Source: an uncultured Christensenella sp.
GTDB taxonomy: Bacteria > Bacillota > Clostridia > Christensenellales > Pumilibacteraceae
NCBI GenBank assembly: GCA_910577945.1
Contig: CAJTNI010000020.1
Coordinates: 1 to 30,369, forward strand
Direction: 5' to 3'
Length of the DNA stretch: 30,369 bases
Below are positions 8,643 to 16,537 of this stretch, in pieces. Under the pieces are notes generated by a model. That model did no database searches, was not told where the DNA came from, and was given only the letters and a program-made list of their open reading frames with translations. Every line of letters starts with the position of its first letter. Within the stretch, counting starts at the first letter, position 1. The translations under genes and the position numbers were made by a program.

Positions 8643-9254
8643 ATGTACAAGATTTTAATAGAAGAGGACGACGAAAGCATACGCGAGGAGTTGGCGGCGT
8701 TGTTGCGCGTCAACGGGTATATTCCCGTTGACAAGCCGCCGTGCGACCTCGCGCTTTTGGACGTCAATCTGCCCGGCGAAAGCGGATTCGAGCGGTGCGC
8801 AAAGCTGCGCAAAAGCTCGGACGTGCCCGTAATATTTTTGACGGCGCGCGACGGCGCGGAGGACGAAATCGTCGGGTTCGGCGTGGGCGCGGACGATTAT
8901 ATCCGCAAGCCGTACAACTCGTCGGTGCTTTTAATGCGCATACAAAGGCTTTTGAGCCGCCGCACTTCGCCGACAATGAGCGAGCGCGGGCTTACGCTCG
9001 ACCTTGCGGCAATGACGGCGCGCTACGGCGACAACACCGTCGAGCTAACCAAAAACGAGTCTAAAATCCTCGCGTGCCTAATGAAAAAGGAGCTTTGCGC
9101 TAAGCAGGATATTTTGGACGAGCTGTGGAACGACAGCGCGTACCTCGACGAAAGCACGCTGTACGTCAATATCAACAGACTGCGCGAAAAGCTGAGAAGC
9201 GTGGGCGCGGACGGGTTTATAAGGACTGTGCGCGGCGTCGGTTACAGGCTTTGA
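8643..9254 (+). CDS. OmpR/BceR-type response regulator with short receiver
   Basis: Two-component response regulator of 203 residues, probably partnered with the kinase at 9608 and controlling the ABC transporter that follows. The receiver has the acidic EEDDES start, phosphoacceptor D40 in LALLDVNLPG, the conserved threonine in VIFLTARD and the lysine in YIRKPY. The C-terminal half is a winged helix of the OmpR class (LTKNESKILACLM, LRSVGADGFIRTVRGVGYRL). It is odd that the phosphoacceptor lies at residue 40 rather than about 52-54: the second strand and helix of the receiver are almost absent between VNGYIP and the CDLALLD strand. The start at 8643 has GGAG 5 bases upstream; an in-frame ATG at 8616 lacks a site and adds residues before the receiver. 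The end overlaps the left end of the repeat at 9250. Confidence 0.88.
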   Translation: MYKILIEEDDESIREELAALLRVNGYIPVDKPPCDLALLDVNLPGESGFERCAKLRKSSDVPVIFLTARDGAEDEIVGFGVGADDYIRKPYNSSVLLMRIQRLLSRRTSPTMSERGLTLDLAAMTARYGDNTVELTKNESKILACLMKKELCAKQDILDELWNDSAYLDESTLYVNINRLREKLRSVGADGFIRTVRGVGYRL

Positions 9255-9545
9255 AAGCGCATTCATCGCGGGATACCGACTACGTGCGCCGCGTCGGCTC
9301 GGTCGTGTAGGCGGTTCTACACTCCCGTCGCCGACTTGCCGCCTGTTGACGGTCTGCCGCGCGACTGCGCTTTCAAATAATACGGTTTACGCATTCATCG
9401 CGGGATACCGACTACGTGCGCCGCGTCGGCTCGGTCGTGTAGGCGGTTCTACACTCCCGTCGCCGACTTGCCGCCTGTTGACGGTCTGCCGCGCGACTGC
9501 GCTTTCAAATAATACGGTTTACGCATTCGTCGCGGGATACCGACG
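9250..9545 (+). repeat. Tandem 132-bp repeat with terminal inverted repeats
   Basis: Two units with 132-bp period (9259-9390, 9391-9522) appear identical by eye, followed by about 22 bases of a third (9523-9544). The left end TTTGAAAGCGC (9250-9260) is an exact inverted copy of GCGCTTTCAAA at the right end of unit 1 (9367-9377) and of unit 2 (9499-9509), giving 11-bp terminal inverted repeats. Each unit also holds an inner hairpin, GTGTAG-GCGGTT-CTACAC. No coding function is credible. The array fills most of the 353-base gap between response regulator and kinase genes, which normally touch or overlap in such modules. It looks like a miniature inverted-repeat or REP-type element that duplicated in place. 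Confidence 0.85.
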
Positions 9546-9607
9546 GATGCCGTTACGTGATTATTGCGCTTTAACACAAGCTTCGCAAAAGGAGGGCATA
9601 GCGTTCT

Positions 9608-10594
9608 ATGAAGTTTCGCGACTATCTTGCGGGCAAGGCTGTGGTGTTGCTCGGGTTTTGCATATTCGCCATATTGTGGGGCGTGTTCGCGTTTTTTATG
9701 GGCGCGAACGCCGTGCTTTTGTGGGGGAGCGAGGGCGTGTTCGTGTTTGCGGTAGTTCTCCGCTATTCGATAGGATACGCGCGCGCGAGAAAGCGGATAA
9801 AAAAGCTCTGCGCGCAGCGCGACGGGCTGGACGATAAATATTTGTTGGGCGAGCTGGTGCAAAAGCCGACGGACGCGACGGAGCGCGAGTACTACGAGGT
9901 TATGCGCACGGTGTCCGCCGCGGCTATCGGTGCGGTGGAGTCGGCAAGGCGCGAAAAGGAAGAATATTGCGAGTACGTCGAGCAATGGATTCACGAGATA
10001 AAAACGCCGCTCACGGCGTGTACGCTCATTTGCGACAACGGCGCGAACGCGGTCAAGCTCAAACGCGAGCTGAAACGCGCCGACAACATGACCGAATCGA
10101 TACTGTACTACGCGCGGCTGCGCGCGCCCGAGCGCGACACCGTTATCGCCAAGACGAGCGCTCAAAAAATAATAGGCGACGCCATAACGAGTCAGCGCGA
10201 GCTGCTGATTGCGGCGAAAATCGGTTTGGAGACGCGCGGCGACTTTGCCGTCGATACCGACGGTAAGGCGGTCGGGTTTATAATCAAGCAGCTATTGATA
10301 AACTGCGCAAAATACTGTCGCGGCTGCCATGTGAAAATCGTCGCCGAAAACGGCGTGATAACCGTCGAGGACGACGGCGCGGGCATTGCGCCGCACGAGC
10401 TGCCGCGCATCACGGCGCGCGGTTATACGGGCGCGCTCGGCAGGCAGGCGGGCAGCACGGGTATGGGGCTGTATATCGTGGCGGAAACGTGCAAGCGGCT
10501 TAATATAGAGCTGTCGGTTTCGTCCAAGCAGGGTGTCGGCACTACGTTTGCGCTCGATTTCAACGGCGTCAAGCGCGCGCCGCGCGAAACCTGA
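9608..10594 (+). CDS. BceS-like two-component sensor histidine kinase
   Basis: Membrane sensor kinase of 328 residues, the size and plan of the intramembrane-sensing BceS class: two closely spaced N-terminal membrane helices (about residues 11-32 and 36-54) with almost no outside loop, a short linker, then the kinase core. The phosphoacceptor is H129 in WIHEIKTPLTA; the N box is near 231 (LLINCAKYC), the G1 box VEDDGAGIA near 257, and the G2 box GSTGMGLYIV near 285. Such kinases usually sense peptide antibiotics through the partner ABC transporter. AGGAGGG lies 12 bases before the ATG, a longer spacing than usual. It is separated from its response regulator by the repeat array. Confidence 0.92.
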   Translation: MKFRDYLAGKAVVLLGFCIFAILWGVFAFFMGANAVLLWGSEGVFVFAVVLRYSIGYARARKRIKKLCAQRDGLDDKYLLGELVQKPTDATEREYYEVMRTVSAAAIGAVESARREKEEYCEYVEQWIHEIKTPLTACTLICDNGANAVKLKRELKRADNMTESILYYARLRAPERDTVIAKTSAQKIIGDAITSQRELLIAAKIGLETRGDFAVDTDGKAVGFIIKQLLINCAKYCRGCHVKIVAENGVITVEDDGAGIAPHELPRITARGYTGALGRQAGSTGMGLYIVAETCKRLNIELSVSSKQGVGTTFALDFNGVKRAPRET

Positions 10595-10651
10595 TAAAAA
10601 CGTAAGCATTGATAAAAATGCGGTTAGATAATTTGTTCGGATAGTATGATA

Positions 10652-10676
10652 TCCTTATTGTACGATATGATAAGGA
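10652..10676 (+). promoter_or_regulatory. Inverted repeat covering the ABC ATPase ribosome binding site
   Basis: TCCTTAT (10652-10658) is perfectly complementary to ATAAGGA (10670-10676), with an 11-base loop. The right arm contains most of the AAGGAG site (10672-10677) used by the ATPase gene, so the folded RNA would hide it. The same symmetry could instead be a DNA-binding site. No convincing promoter was found in the 88-base gap after the kinase gene; TTGATA at about 10610 lacks a well-placed -10 box. Confidence 0.35.
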
Positions 10677-10682
10677 GTGCAT

Positions 10683-11447
10683 ATGGATAAGATTTTGGAA
10701 CTGAATAACGTGACCAAGCTGTACGGCAGCGGCAGCGTGATTACGCGTGCGTTGGACGGAATATCGTTCGCGGTGGAAAAGGGCGAGTTTGTCGCAATCA
10801 TGGGTGCGAGCGGTTCGGGCAAGAGCACGCTTTTGAACGTGATTTCCACGATAGACAGAGTAAGCTCGGGCGAAATATTGCTCGACGGACAAAACCTGTG
10901 CGCGTGCGCCGAGCGCGAGCTGTCGGCGTTCCGACGCGACAAATTGGGCTTTATTTTTCAGGACTACAATCTCCTCGACGCGTTGACCGTCGAGGAGAAT
11001 ATCGTGTTGCCGCTCAACCTCATGCGCAAGCCGTTGGACTATACGCGCCGCGAGCTTACGCGCGTTGCGACGGCGCTCGGCATAGAAAGCGAGCTGAAAA
11101 AGTTCCCGTACGAGCTGTCGGGCGGGCAGCGGCAGCGCACGGCGTGCGCACGCGCGTTGATTACCGAGCCGTCGGTCATTCTCGCCGACGAGCCGACGGG
11201 CGCGCTGGACAGCAAAAATTCCAAGCTGCTGATGAGCACGTTCGAGCTTATGAACGGCAGCCTCGGCGCGACGATACTCATGGTAACTCACGACGCGGAG
11301 GTGGGCAGCTATGCGGGACGCGTGCTGTTTTTAAAGGACGGAAAGCTGTTCAGCGAGGCGGTGCGCGGCGGGCGCACGCGCAAGGAAATGTACGCGGAAA
11401 TAATATCGGTGACGACCGCGCTGGGAGGCTGCAACTGTGTTGACTAA
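10683..11447 (+). CDS. BceA-like ABC transporter ATP-binding protein
   Basis: ATPase of a MacB/BceA-type exporter-like complex that protects against cell-wall-active peptides and signals to the kinase. The 254-residue protein has Walker A GASGSGKST (residues 41-49), Q-loop FIFQDYNLLD, signature LSGGQRQR (from 145), Walker B VILADEPTGALD and the switch histidine in VTHDAEV. The ATG at 10683 is 5 bases after AAGGAG; an in-frame GTG six bases earlier overlaps that site and is unlikely. It overlaps the permease gene by 11 bases. The substrate cannot be told from sequence. Confidence 0.92.
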   Translation: MDKILELNNVTKLYGSGSVITRALDGISFAVEKGEFVAIMGASGSGKSTLLNVISTIDRVSSGEILLDGQNLCACAERELSAFRRDKLGFIFQDYNLLDALTVEENIVLPLNLMRKPLDYTRRELTRVATALGIESELKKFPYELSGGQRQRTACARALITEPSVILADEPTGALDSKNSKLLMSTFELMNGSLGATILMVTHDAEVGSYAGRVLFLKDGKLFSEAVRGGRTRKEMYAEIISVTTALGGCNCVD

Positions 11448-13389
11448 GCTTGCCGCGCGCAACGTTAAGCGCCAGATAGGCAATTATTTGATATATTTCA
11501 TAACGGTGTCGCTCACCGTCGCGCTTATGTTCGCCATAAACAACGTTATTTTCGAGGAGCAATTGCTGGCTCGCGCCAACAATAACGACGAGCTTAAAAC
11601 CGCGCTCATCGCAATAACTGTTATCGTGTCGCTTATAGTCGCGTTTGTGCTGGGCTACGCCACGTCGTTCATGCTTAAACTGCGCAAGCGCGAGTTCGGC
11701 ACTTATCTTACGCTCGGCATGACGCGCGGAAACATATTGTCGCTGTTCTTGCTCGAATCGCTTATGCTGTGCGTCGTCGCGCTCGGCGTGGGTATTGCGC
11801 TCGGGCTGGCGTTTTATCAGGGCGTAATGGCGATGGTCACGAATATCATGGATATCGAATACTCGTTCGCGGCGTATTCGGCGCGCGGCTTGCTGCTCAC
11901 GATAGGGCTGGTCGCGGGCATATTCGCGCTGTCGTGCGTGACCTCCGCGCTGTACTTAAAGCGGGTGAGCATATTCAAGCTGTTGCACGCCGACAAAAAG
12001 AGCGAAAAGGGCGTGCGTTTCCCCGCGCTGTGGCTTGCCGTCGCGCTTGTCTCCTTCGTCGCGATAGCCGTGAGCATAGTGATGATGCACAGCGGCGTGT
12101 CCGACGGAATAAAAAACAACGGGGCAAACGGCGGCAATATAATGATAGTCGTCGCGACGCTCATGTTTGCGCTGGCGGTGATATTTTTCCATATCGGATT
12201 GTCCAAAAGCGTCGTCAATCTGATGCTTCATTCCGAAAAGTACAAAAGCCGCGGCACGAACGCGTTTACGCTGCGCAAGCTGTCGGGCAAGCTTAGCGCC
12301 AACTCGGTGCTCGCGGGCGCGCTTGCGTTCTTGCTCGCGTTTGCGATAATCGGCGCGAACATGTCGTTCACGCAGCAGATAAGCTCCGAGAACATTCTCG
12401 AAAACGACTACCCGTTCGATATAAGCGCGGAGCTCGATTGCGAAGCGCCGTCCGTGCCGTTCGATACGGCGCGCGCCGAAATAGAAAAGCATGCGCCCAT
12501 AGAGAGCGTGACCGAGTACGGCGTGTACGAGAGCGGCAATTCGTACATGCACGGTTTTACCAAATGGACGGGCGCGCACTTCGAGGGCTTGAACGATTCG
12601 TTTATGACTGTGAGCGACTTTAACGCGCTGTACGGGCAAAAGGGCTTTACGCCGTTGGCGGACGACGGTTATACGGTGATTTCGTTCGACGATTACGTTA
12701 CGCCGTCGCTGTTCGAGGACGCGCCGCTGGAATTGGGCGGCAAAACGTACTCGTGCATAGGCACGGTCAAGTGTCCGCTATTGGGGTATTATTTCTTTAT
12801 CGTCGTAGTGCCCGACGAGTGCGCGCAGTTCTTGACGCGCGAGCTTAACGGGTACGCCGTAACGCTCGCGACCTCGCGCTACGACGCGACCGCTTTGCGC
12901 GACGCGCTTTCGTACGAGCGCGAAACGGGCTTCGGCACCTACCGCGCGTGCGACTATTCGATGCGCGAATACGCGCGGCTTTCCATGAACGCGTCGAATG
13001 CCGTGTTCATTGTGTCCGCGCTGTATCTGGCGTTCGTGTTCGTGTTTTTGGCAATGGCGATACTCGCGCTCAAAACGCTGTCGGGCATATCGGACGACAA
13101 GGCGGGGTACGAAACGCTGTTCCGCTTGGGCGCGGACAGACGCGAGCAGTCGCGCACGCTGTTCCGACAAACGTTCGCGTTTTTCTTCCTGCCGTTCTTC
13201 GTGCCCTTGCTAATGAGCATACCCGCGGGCTTTATATGTCACTCGGTCATGAACCTTGCGGGGCTATCCGTGGCGGCGGGCAAGGTGATATGGGCGGCGG
13301 CGGGAATCGCGCTCACCATAACGGCGGTGTACTGCCTGTACTTTGCCGTTACCTACCTTATAGCAAAAAGGAACTTGGTTGTAGGCTAG
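11437..13389 (+). CDS. BceB-like ABC transporter permease (FtsX/MacB fold)
   Basis: Membrane subunit pairing with the ATPase before it. At 650 residues it fits the BceB family: an N-terminal helix, two FtsX-type blocks, and one large extracytoplasmic domain of about 200 residues (roughly 310-510) between the seventh and eighth membrane segments, which in relatives recognises the peptide or its lipid II-cycle complex. The first FtsX block shows LRKREFGTYLTLGMTRGNIL near 80. The start is GTG at 11437 with GGGAGG 8 bases upstream; TTG at 11440 is the next codon. No clear terminator follows. With the response regulator and kinase it forms a four-gene resistance/sensing module. Confidence 0.92.
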   Translation: MLTKLAARNVKRQIGNYLIYFITVSLTVALMFAINNVIFEEQLLARANNNDELKTALIAITVIVSLIVAFVLGYATSFMLKLRKREFGTYLTLGMTRGNILSLFLLESLMLCVVALGVGIALGLAFYQGVMAMVTNIMDIEYSFAAYSARGLLLTIGLVAGIFALSCVTSALYLKRVSIFKLLHADKKSEKGVRFPALWLAVALVSFVAIAVSIVMMHSGVSDGIKNNGANGGNIMIVVATLMFALAVIFFHIGLSKSVVNLMLHSEKYKSRGTNAFTLRKLSGKLSANSVLAGALAFLLAFAIIGANMSFTQQISSENILENDYPFDISAELDCEAPSVPFDTARAEIEKHAPIESVTEYGVYESGNSYMHGFTKWTGAHFEGLNDSFMTVSDFNALYGQKGFTPLADDGYTVISFDDYVTPSLFEDAPLELGGKTYSCIGTVKCPLLGYYFFIVVVPDECAQFLTRELNGYAVTLATSRYDATALRDALSYERETGFGTYRACDYSMREYARLSMNASNAVFIVSALYLAFVFVFLAMAILALKTLSGISDDKAGYETLFRLGADRREQSRTLFRQTFAFFFLPFFVPLLMSIPAGFICHSVMNLAGLSVAAGKVIWAAAGIALTITAVYCLYFAVTYLIAKRNLVVG

Positions 13390-13396
13390 TAATTTG

Positions 13397-13443
13397 CGGT
13401 GTCACACCGAAATGTCGTGTCTGCGCCTTATTACACCGAAACG
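13397..13443 (+). promoter_or_regulatory. Possible operator ahead of the XRE gene
   Basis: CGGTG-TCA-CACCG (13397-13409) is a perfect 5-bp-arm palindrome just after the permease stop. Its right half, ACACCGAAA, recurs 29 bases later (13433) as ACACCGAAACGG. Repeated half-sites directly upstream of a small repressor gene fit an autoregulatory operator, but no -35/-10 pair could be placed with confidence. Confidence 0.25.
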
Positions 13444-13468
13444 GCGTAAAATTACTTTGAGGTGCGCA

Positions 13469-13735
13469 ATGCAAACGACGTCCTGTAAAGTAAACAAATT
13501 CGGCGAGAAGCTTGGTTATATGCTGTCGGTAAAGGGCTGGTCGCAGCAACAGCTTGCTAATAAGCTGCACACGAGTCAGCAATGTATAAGCCGTTGGATA
13601 AACGGCAACAGAGAGCCGAGCCTCGACGACGTGTTGCTCATATGTCGCGTTTTCGACGAGGACCCGAATGAAATGTTGGGCTTTAACGATTTGAGCGGCG
13701 AGGAATTGGATAATTATTTCAAGCGTAAACGGTAA
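13469..13735 (+). CDS. Small XRE-family helix-turn-helix regulator
   Basis: An 88-residue DNA-binding protein consisting of little more than an HTH_3/Cro-CI-type domain: KFGEKLGYMLSVKGWSQQQL, then the turn and recognition helix LHTSQQCISRWINGNREPSL, and a last helix with DPNEMLGF. The C-terminal tail is short and acidic/basic (EELDNYFKRKR), with no sensor domain. The ATG at 13469 follows GAGG at 6-base spacing; an in-frame ATG at 13394 would add 25 unlikely residues and has no site. It lies between the transporter module and the ger operon; which of them it controls, if either, cannot be said. Confidence 0.82.
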   Translation: MQTTSCKVNKFGEKLGYMLSVKGWSQQQLANKLHTSQQCISRWINGNREPSLDDVLLICRVFDEDPNEMLGFNDLSGEELDNYFKRKR

Positions 13736-13774
13736 CTGTTAAATTATTTTCATGATTTTGCGCACAATATTCTT

Positions 13775-15190
13775 ATGGAAAACGCCGAAAGAATATTGAG
13801 CAAATTTACAACGCCCGAGACGATTGTCACGCATGAGTTTATGTGCGGCAAAAAGCACGGGGCGTTGCTCGTAAATCCCGACCTTGCGGACTCGTCAGTC
13901 GTAAGGTCGGTGATTTTTTCTATCGAGCACGGCGAGGGCGGCGCGCCCGCCACGCTCGACGACGTGGCGGAAATACTGTTCGAGGCGGAGACCGAGCTGT
14001 CGGACGACGTCGACGATTGCGTCAACAAGCTGTTGAACGGCGATATTTTGCTGTGCATGGAGGGCGAGAGCGAGTATCTCGTGATAACCGCGCGCTCGTA
14101 CACGACGCGCGCCGTTACCGAGCCGCCGACCGAAACGGTCATGCGCGGTCCGCGCGAGGGCTTTATCGAGGATTTGCGCACCAACCTGTCGCTGCTCGAA
14201 CGCAGGCTCAAAACGCCCGACCTCGCCATAGAAAAAATGCAGATAGGCAGGCGCACCAAAACCAACGTGGCGATTTGTTATTTGTCCTCGGTCGCCGCGC
14301 CGAGCGTCGTGAAAAAGCTCAAACGGCGGCTCGAAAAAATAGACGTCGACGGAATAGTGGACAGTCACTATTTAGTGCCGTATATCGAGGAAAAGCCGTC
14401 GTCGCTGTTTACGCAAACGGGCTTGACCGAAAAGCCCGATATCGTCGCGGCGAAGCTTTTGGAGGGCAGAGTCGCGCTGATAGTGGACGGCTCGCCGATG
14501 GTAGTCACCGTGCCGTTCGTGGTAATAGAGGAGTTTCAGTCGGGCGAGGATTATTATCAGCGTTCGACTTACAGCACGTTCGTGCGCATACTGCGCTATC
14601 TCGGCATGCTGCTGGCGACGCTGTTGCCGGGGCTGTACGTGGCGCTGCAAAATTTTCACTACACGCTTATCCCCGTGCGGTTCATGATAACGTTGATGAC
14701 GGCGATTAAGGGCTTGCCGCTGTCGCCGCTCAGCGAAACGCTGTTCGTGCTGCTGCTGTTCGAGATAATTCGCGAGGCGAGCGTGCGCATGCCGCGCGCC
14801 GTGGGTATGGCTATGAGTATAGTGGGCGCGCTGGTGCTGGGCGAGACGGCGGTCAATGCGGGAATAATAAGCTCGCCCGCGGTGATGATAACCGCGCTTA
14901 GCTCGATAGCGCTGTTCACCGTGCCCAACCTGATAGGTCCGACGAGCCTTTTGCGCTTGGCGTACACGCTTATCGGCGGGCTGTTCGGGCTGTTCGGGCT
15001 TATTCTCGCAGTGCTGTTCACTCTGCACTACGTGTGCTCGCTCAACGCGTACGACGCGCCGTACTGCGCGCCGTTCGCGCCGCTGGTGTATTCCGATTTT
15101 AAGGATTCAATCGAGCGCGCGCCGCTGCCGCAAATGAAAAAACGCCCGAAATCCATACCCAACAATAACAACGCCACAAGACAGGCGTAG
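13775..15190 (+). CDS. Spore germination protein, GerA-type A subunit
   Basis: Membrane subunit A of a germinant receptor in the inner spore membrane, which triggers ion and dipicolinate release on binding a nutrient. The 471-residue product has the two-part plan of the GerA/SpoVAF family: a soluble N-terminal region (1 to about 250) with VDGIVDSHYLVPYIEE and ALIVDGSPMVVTVPF, then a membrane region with LLPGLYVALQNFH, FEIIREASVRMPRAVG and IGPTSLLRLAYT, all typical. The hydrophilic tail KKRPKSIPNNNNATRQA is also usual. No Shine-Dalgarno sequence is visible before the ATG at 13775, unlike nearly all neighbours, so the start is the least certain in the window. Followed by the B subunit after 29 bases. 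Confidence 0.92.
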   Translation: MENAERILSKFTTPETIVTHEFMCGKKHGALLVNPDLADSSVVRSVIFSIEHGEGGAPATLDDVAEILFEAETELSDDVDDCVNKLLNGDILLCMEGESEYLVITARSYTTRAVTEPPTETVMRGPREGFIEDLRTNLSLLERRLKTPDLAIEKMQIGRRTKTNVAICYLSSVAAPSVVKKLKRRLEKIDVDGIVDSHYLVPYIEEKPSSLFTQTGLTEKPDIVAAKLLEGRVALIVDGSPMVVTVPFVVIEEFQSGEDYYQRSTYSTFVRILRYLGMLLATLLPGLYVALQNFHYTLIPVRFMITLMTAIKGLPLSPLSETLFVLLLFEIIREASVRMPRAVGMAMSIVGALVLGETAVNAGIISSPAVMITALSSIALFTVPNLIGPTSLLRLAYTLIGGLFGLFGLILAVLFTLHYVCSLNAYDAPYCAPFAPLVYSDFKDSIERAPLPQMKKRPKSIPNNNNATRQA

Positions 15191-15219
15191 CTGCGCCGTA
15201 ATCATACAAGGAGGCGAAT

Positions 15220-16533
15220 ATGCAAACCGCAACTACAACCGCAAGCCGCACCGAAGCGGGCGGCGCGGTCGCGCAAGGCGCGCATTCCACCAACGCGGTG
15301 GAAACCAAACAGGCGACGAGCCGACAGCTTATATCAATCGTGTTTATACTCGCGCTTGCGACCAAAATGTTTTTACTGCCCATTTCGCTTATACAGTCGA
15401 TAGGGCGCGACGCGTATATCGCGCTCGCAATAGGCGGCGGTATAGATTTAATCACGCTCGGCTTGCTTATCGCTACGATTAAGCTGTCGCCCGACGTCGA
15501 TTTTTTCGAGCTGTTGAAGCGCGCGTTCGGCAAAGTGGGCGCGAAGATATTCGTCGCGTTCGTCGCGCTGTTCCTGTTTTTCAAGCTGAACATATCGACG
15601 ACCGAGTCGCTCACGTTCTATTCCGACAACGTGTTCGCCGATTTCGACACGTCGTTGATGATAATCGTGCTGCTCATATTTTTGACGGCGGCGGCGTGCC
15701 ACACTCTGCGCGCTTTGAGCAGACTCAACGAGCTGCTTACGCCCATAATAATACTGTGTCTCGCGCTGCTCGCCGCCATTGTCGTAATGACGGGGTTCGA
15801 CCTCGCCAACATTCTGCCCGCCATGCGCGCGCCCAAAAGCTTTGCGGCGGACGCGGCGCGGCATGCGGCGTGGCTGGGCGATTTCACGCCGCTGCTGTTG
15901 TTTATAGGCAGGACGCGCACTAAAAAGCATACCGCCGCGTTTACCGCGGCCTCGGGCGTAATCGGCACGGCGACGGCGGTGTTCTTTTCGATAGTCATGT
16001 GCGCGGCGTTCGGCAACGTGTCCGTGCTCGCCGACACGAGCACCAATCTGTCGAGCATACTGCAATACTCGATAGGCAACGTGTACGGGCGTATCGACCT
16101 GTTTTCGTCCGTGCTGTGGAGCATTTCGGCGTTTATAGAAACGGCGCTGTTCTTTTACGCGACGTGCCGCTGCGTAGCGTTCGTAATCGGCAAAAACAGC
16201 CATATGCCGATTGCCGTCGGCGTGTGCGTCGCGCTGTACTTTACGCAGGTGTACGCAATGACCGACCCCACCGTTTTTTCGCTCATAGTTACGTCGTACG
16301 CCGCGTCCGCAATCACGCTCGCGTTTGCAGTCGGCATTCCGACTGTCGCGCTTGTGTGCGCTGTTATCGCGCATAAGAAGGACGGGAACGGCAAGCCCGC
16401 GTCGGAAACCGCCGACACCGCCGACACCGCCGCGGACGCAAGCGGTAGCGAAAATGCCGGCGACAACGAAAACGCCGACGGCGCGCCGCAGCGTGACGGC
16501 GAATTGACCGCGACGACGGACGCGGAGGGTTAA
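15220..16533 (+). CDS. Spore germination protein, GerB-type permease subunit
   Basis: B subunit of the germinant receptor, related to amino-acid transporters of the APC superfamily (spore permease family); it is thought to form the ligand-binding and ion-conducting part. About ten membrane helices run from residue 37 (QLISIVFILALATKMFLLP) to about 385. The N-terminal 35 residues are Thr/Ala/Gln-rich and hydrophilic. The protein is longer than most relatives (437 against about 365) because of this and an acidic Ala/Asp/Thr/Glu-rich tail of about 50 residues (SETADTADTAADASG and onward), probably disordered. AAGGAGG lies 5-6 bases before the ATG. The C subunit gene begins 4 bases after its stop. 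Confidence 0.88.
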   Translation: MQTATTTASRTEAGGAVAQGAHSTNAVETKQATSRQLISIVFILALATKMFLLPISLIQSIGRDAYIALAIGGGIDLITLGLLIATIKLSPDVDFFELLKRAFGKVGAKIFVAFVALFLFFKLNISTTESLTFYSDNVFADFDTSLMIIVLLIFLTAAACHTLRALSRLNELLTPIIILCLALLAAIVVMTGFDLANILPAMRAPKSFAADAARHAAWLGDFTPLLLFIGRTRTKKHTAAFTAASGVIGTATAVFFSIVMCAAFGNVSVLADTSTNLSSILQYSIGNVYGRIDLFSSVLWSISAFIETALFFYATCRCVAFVIGKNSHMPIAVGVCVALYFTQVYAMTDPTVFSLIVTSYAASAITLAFAVGIPTVALVCAVIAHKKDGNGKPASETADTADTAADASGSENAGDNENADGAPQRDGELTATTDAEG

Positions 16534-16537
16534 CGCA

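Noticed and set aside
9259..9544. CRISPR array
   Set aside because: Units are 132 bp and contiguous without spacers; the same holds for the 159-bp array at 18055. No cas genes are present.
9346..9837. Plus-strand frame running through the 132-bp repeat into the kinase gene
   Set aside because: It merely translates the repeat (132 is also a multiple of three) and then reads the kinase gene out of frame.
13741..13775. Sporulation sigma factor (F/G-like) promoter directly before the GerA-type gene (GCGCACAATA)
   Set aside because: The would-be -10 box ends only a few bases before the start codon and no matching -35 box was convincing, so it is not called, although forespore expression of the operon is expected from the family.
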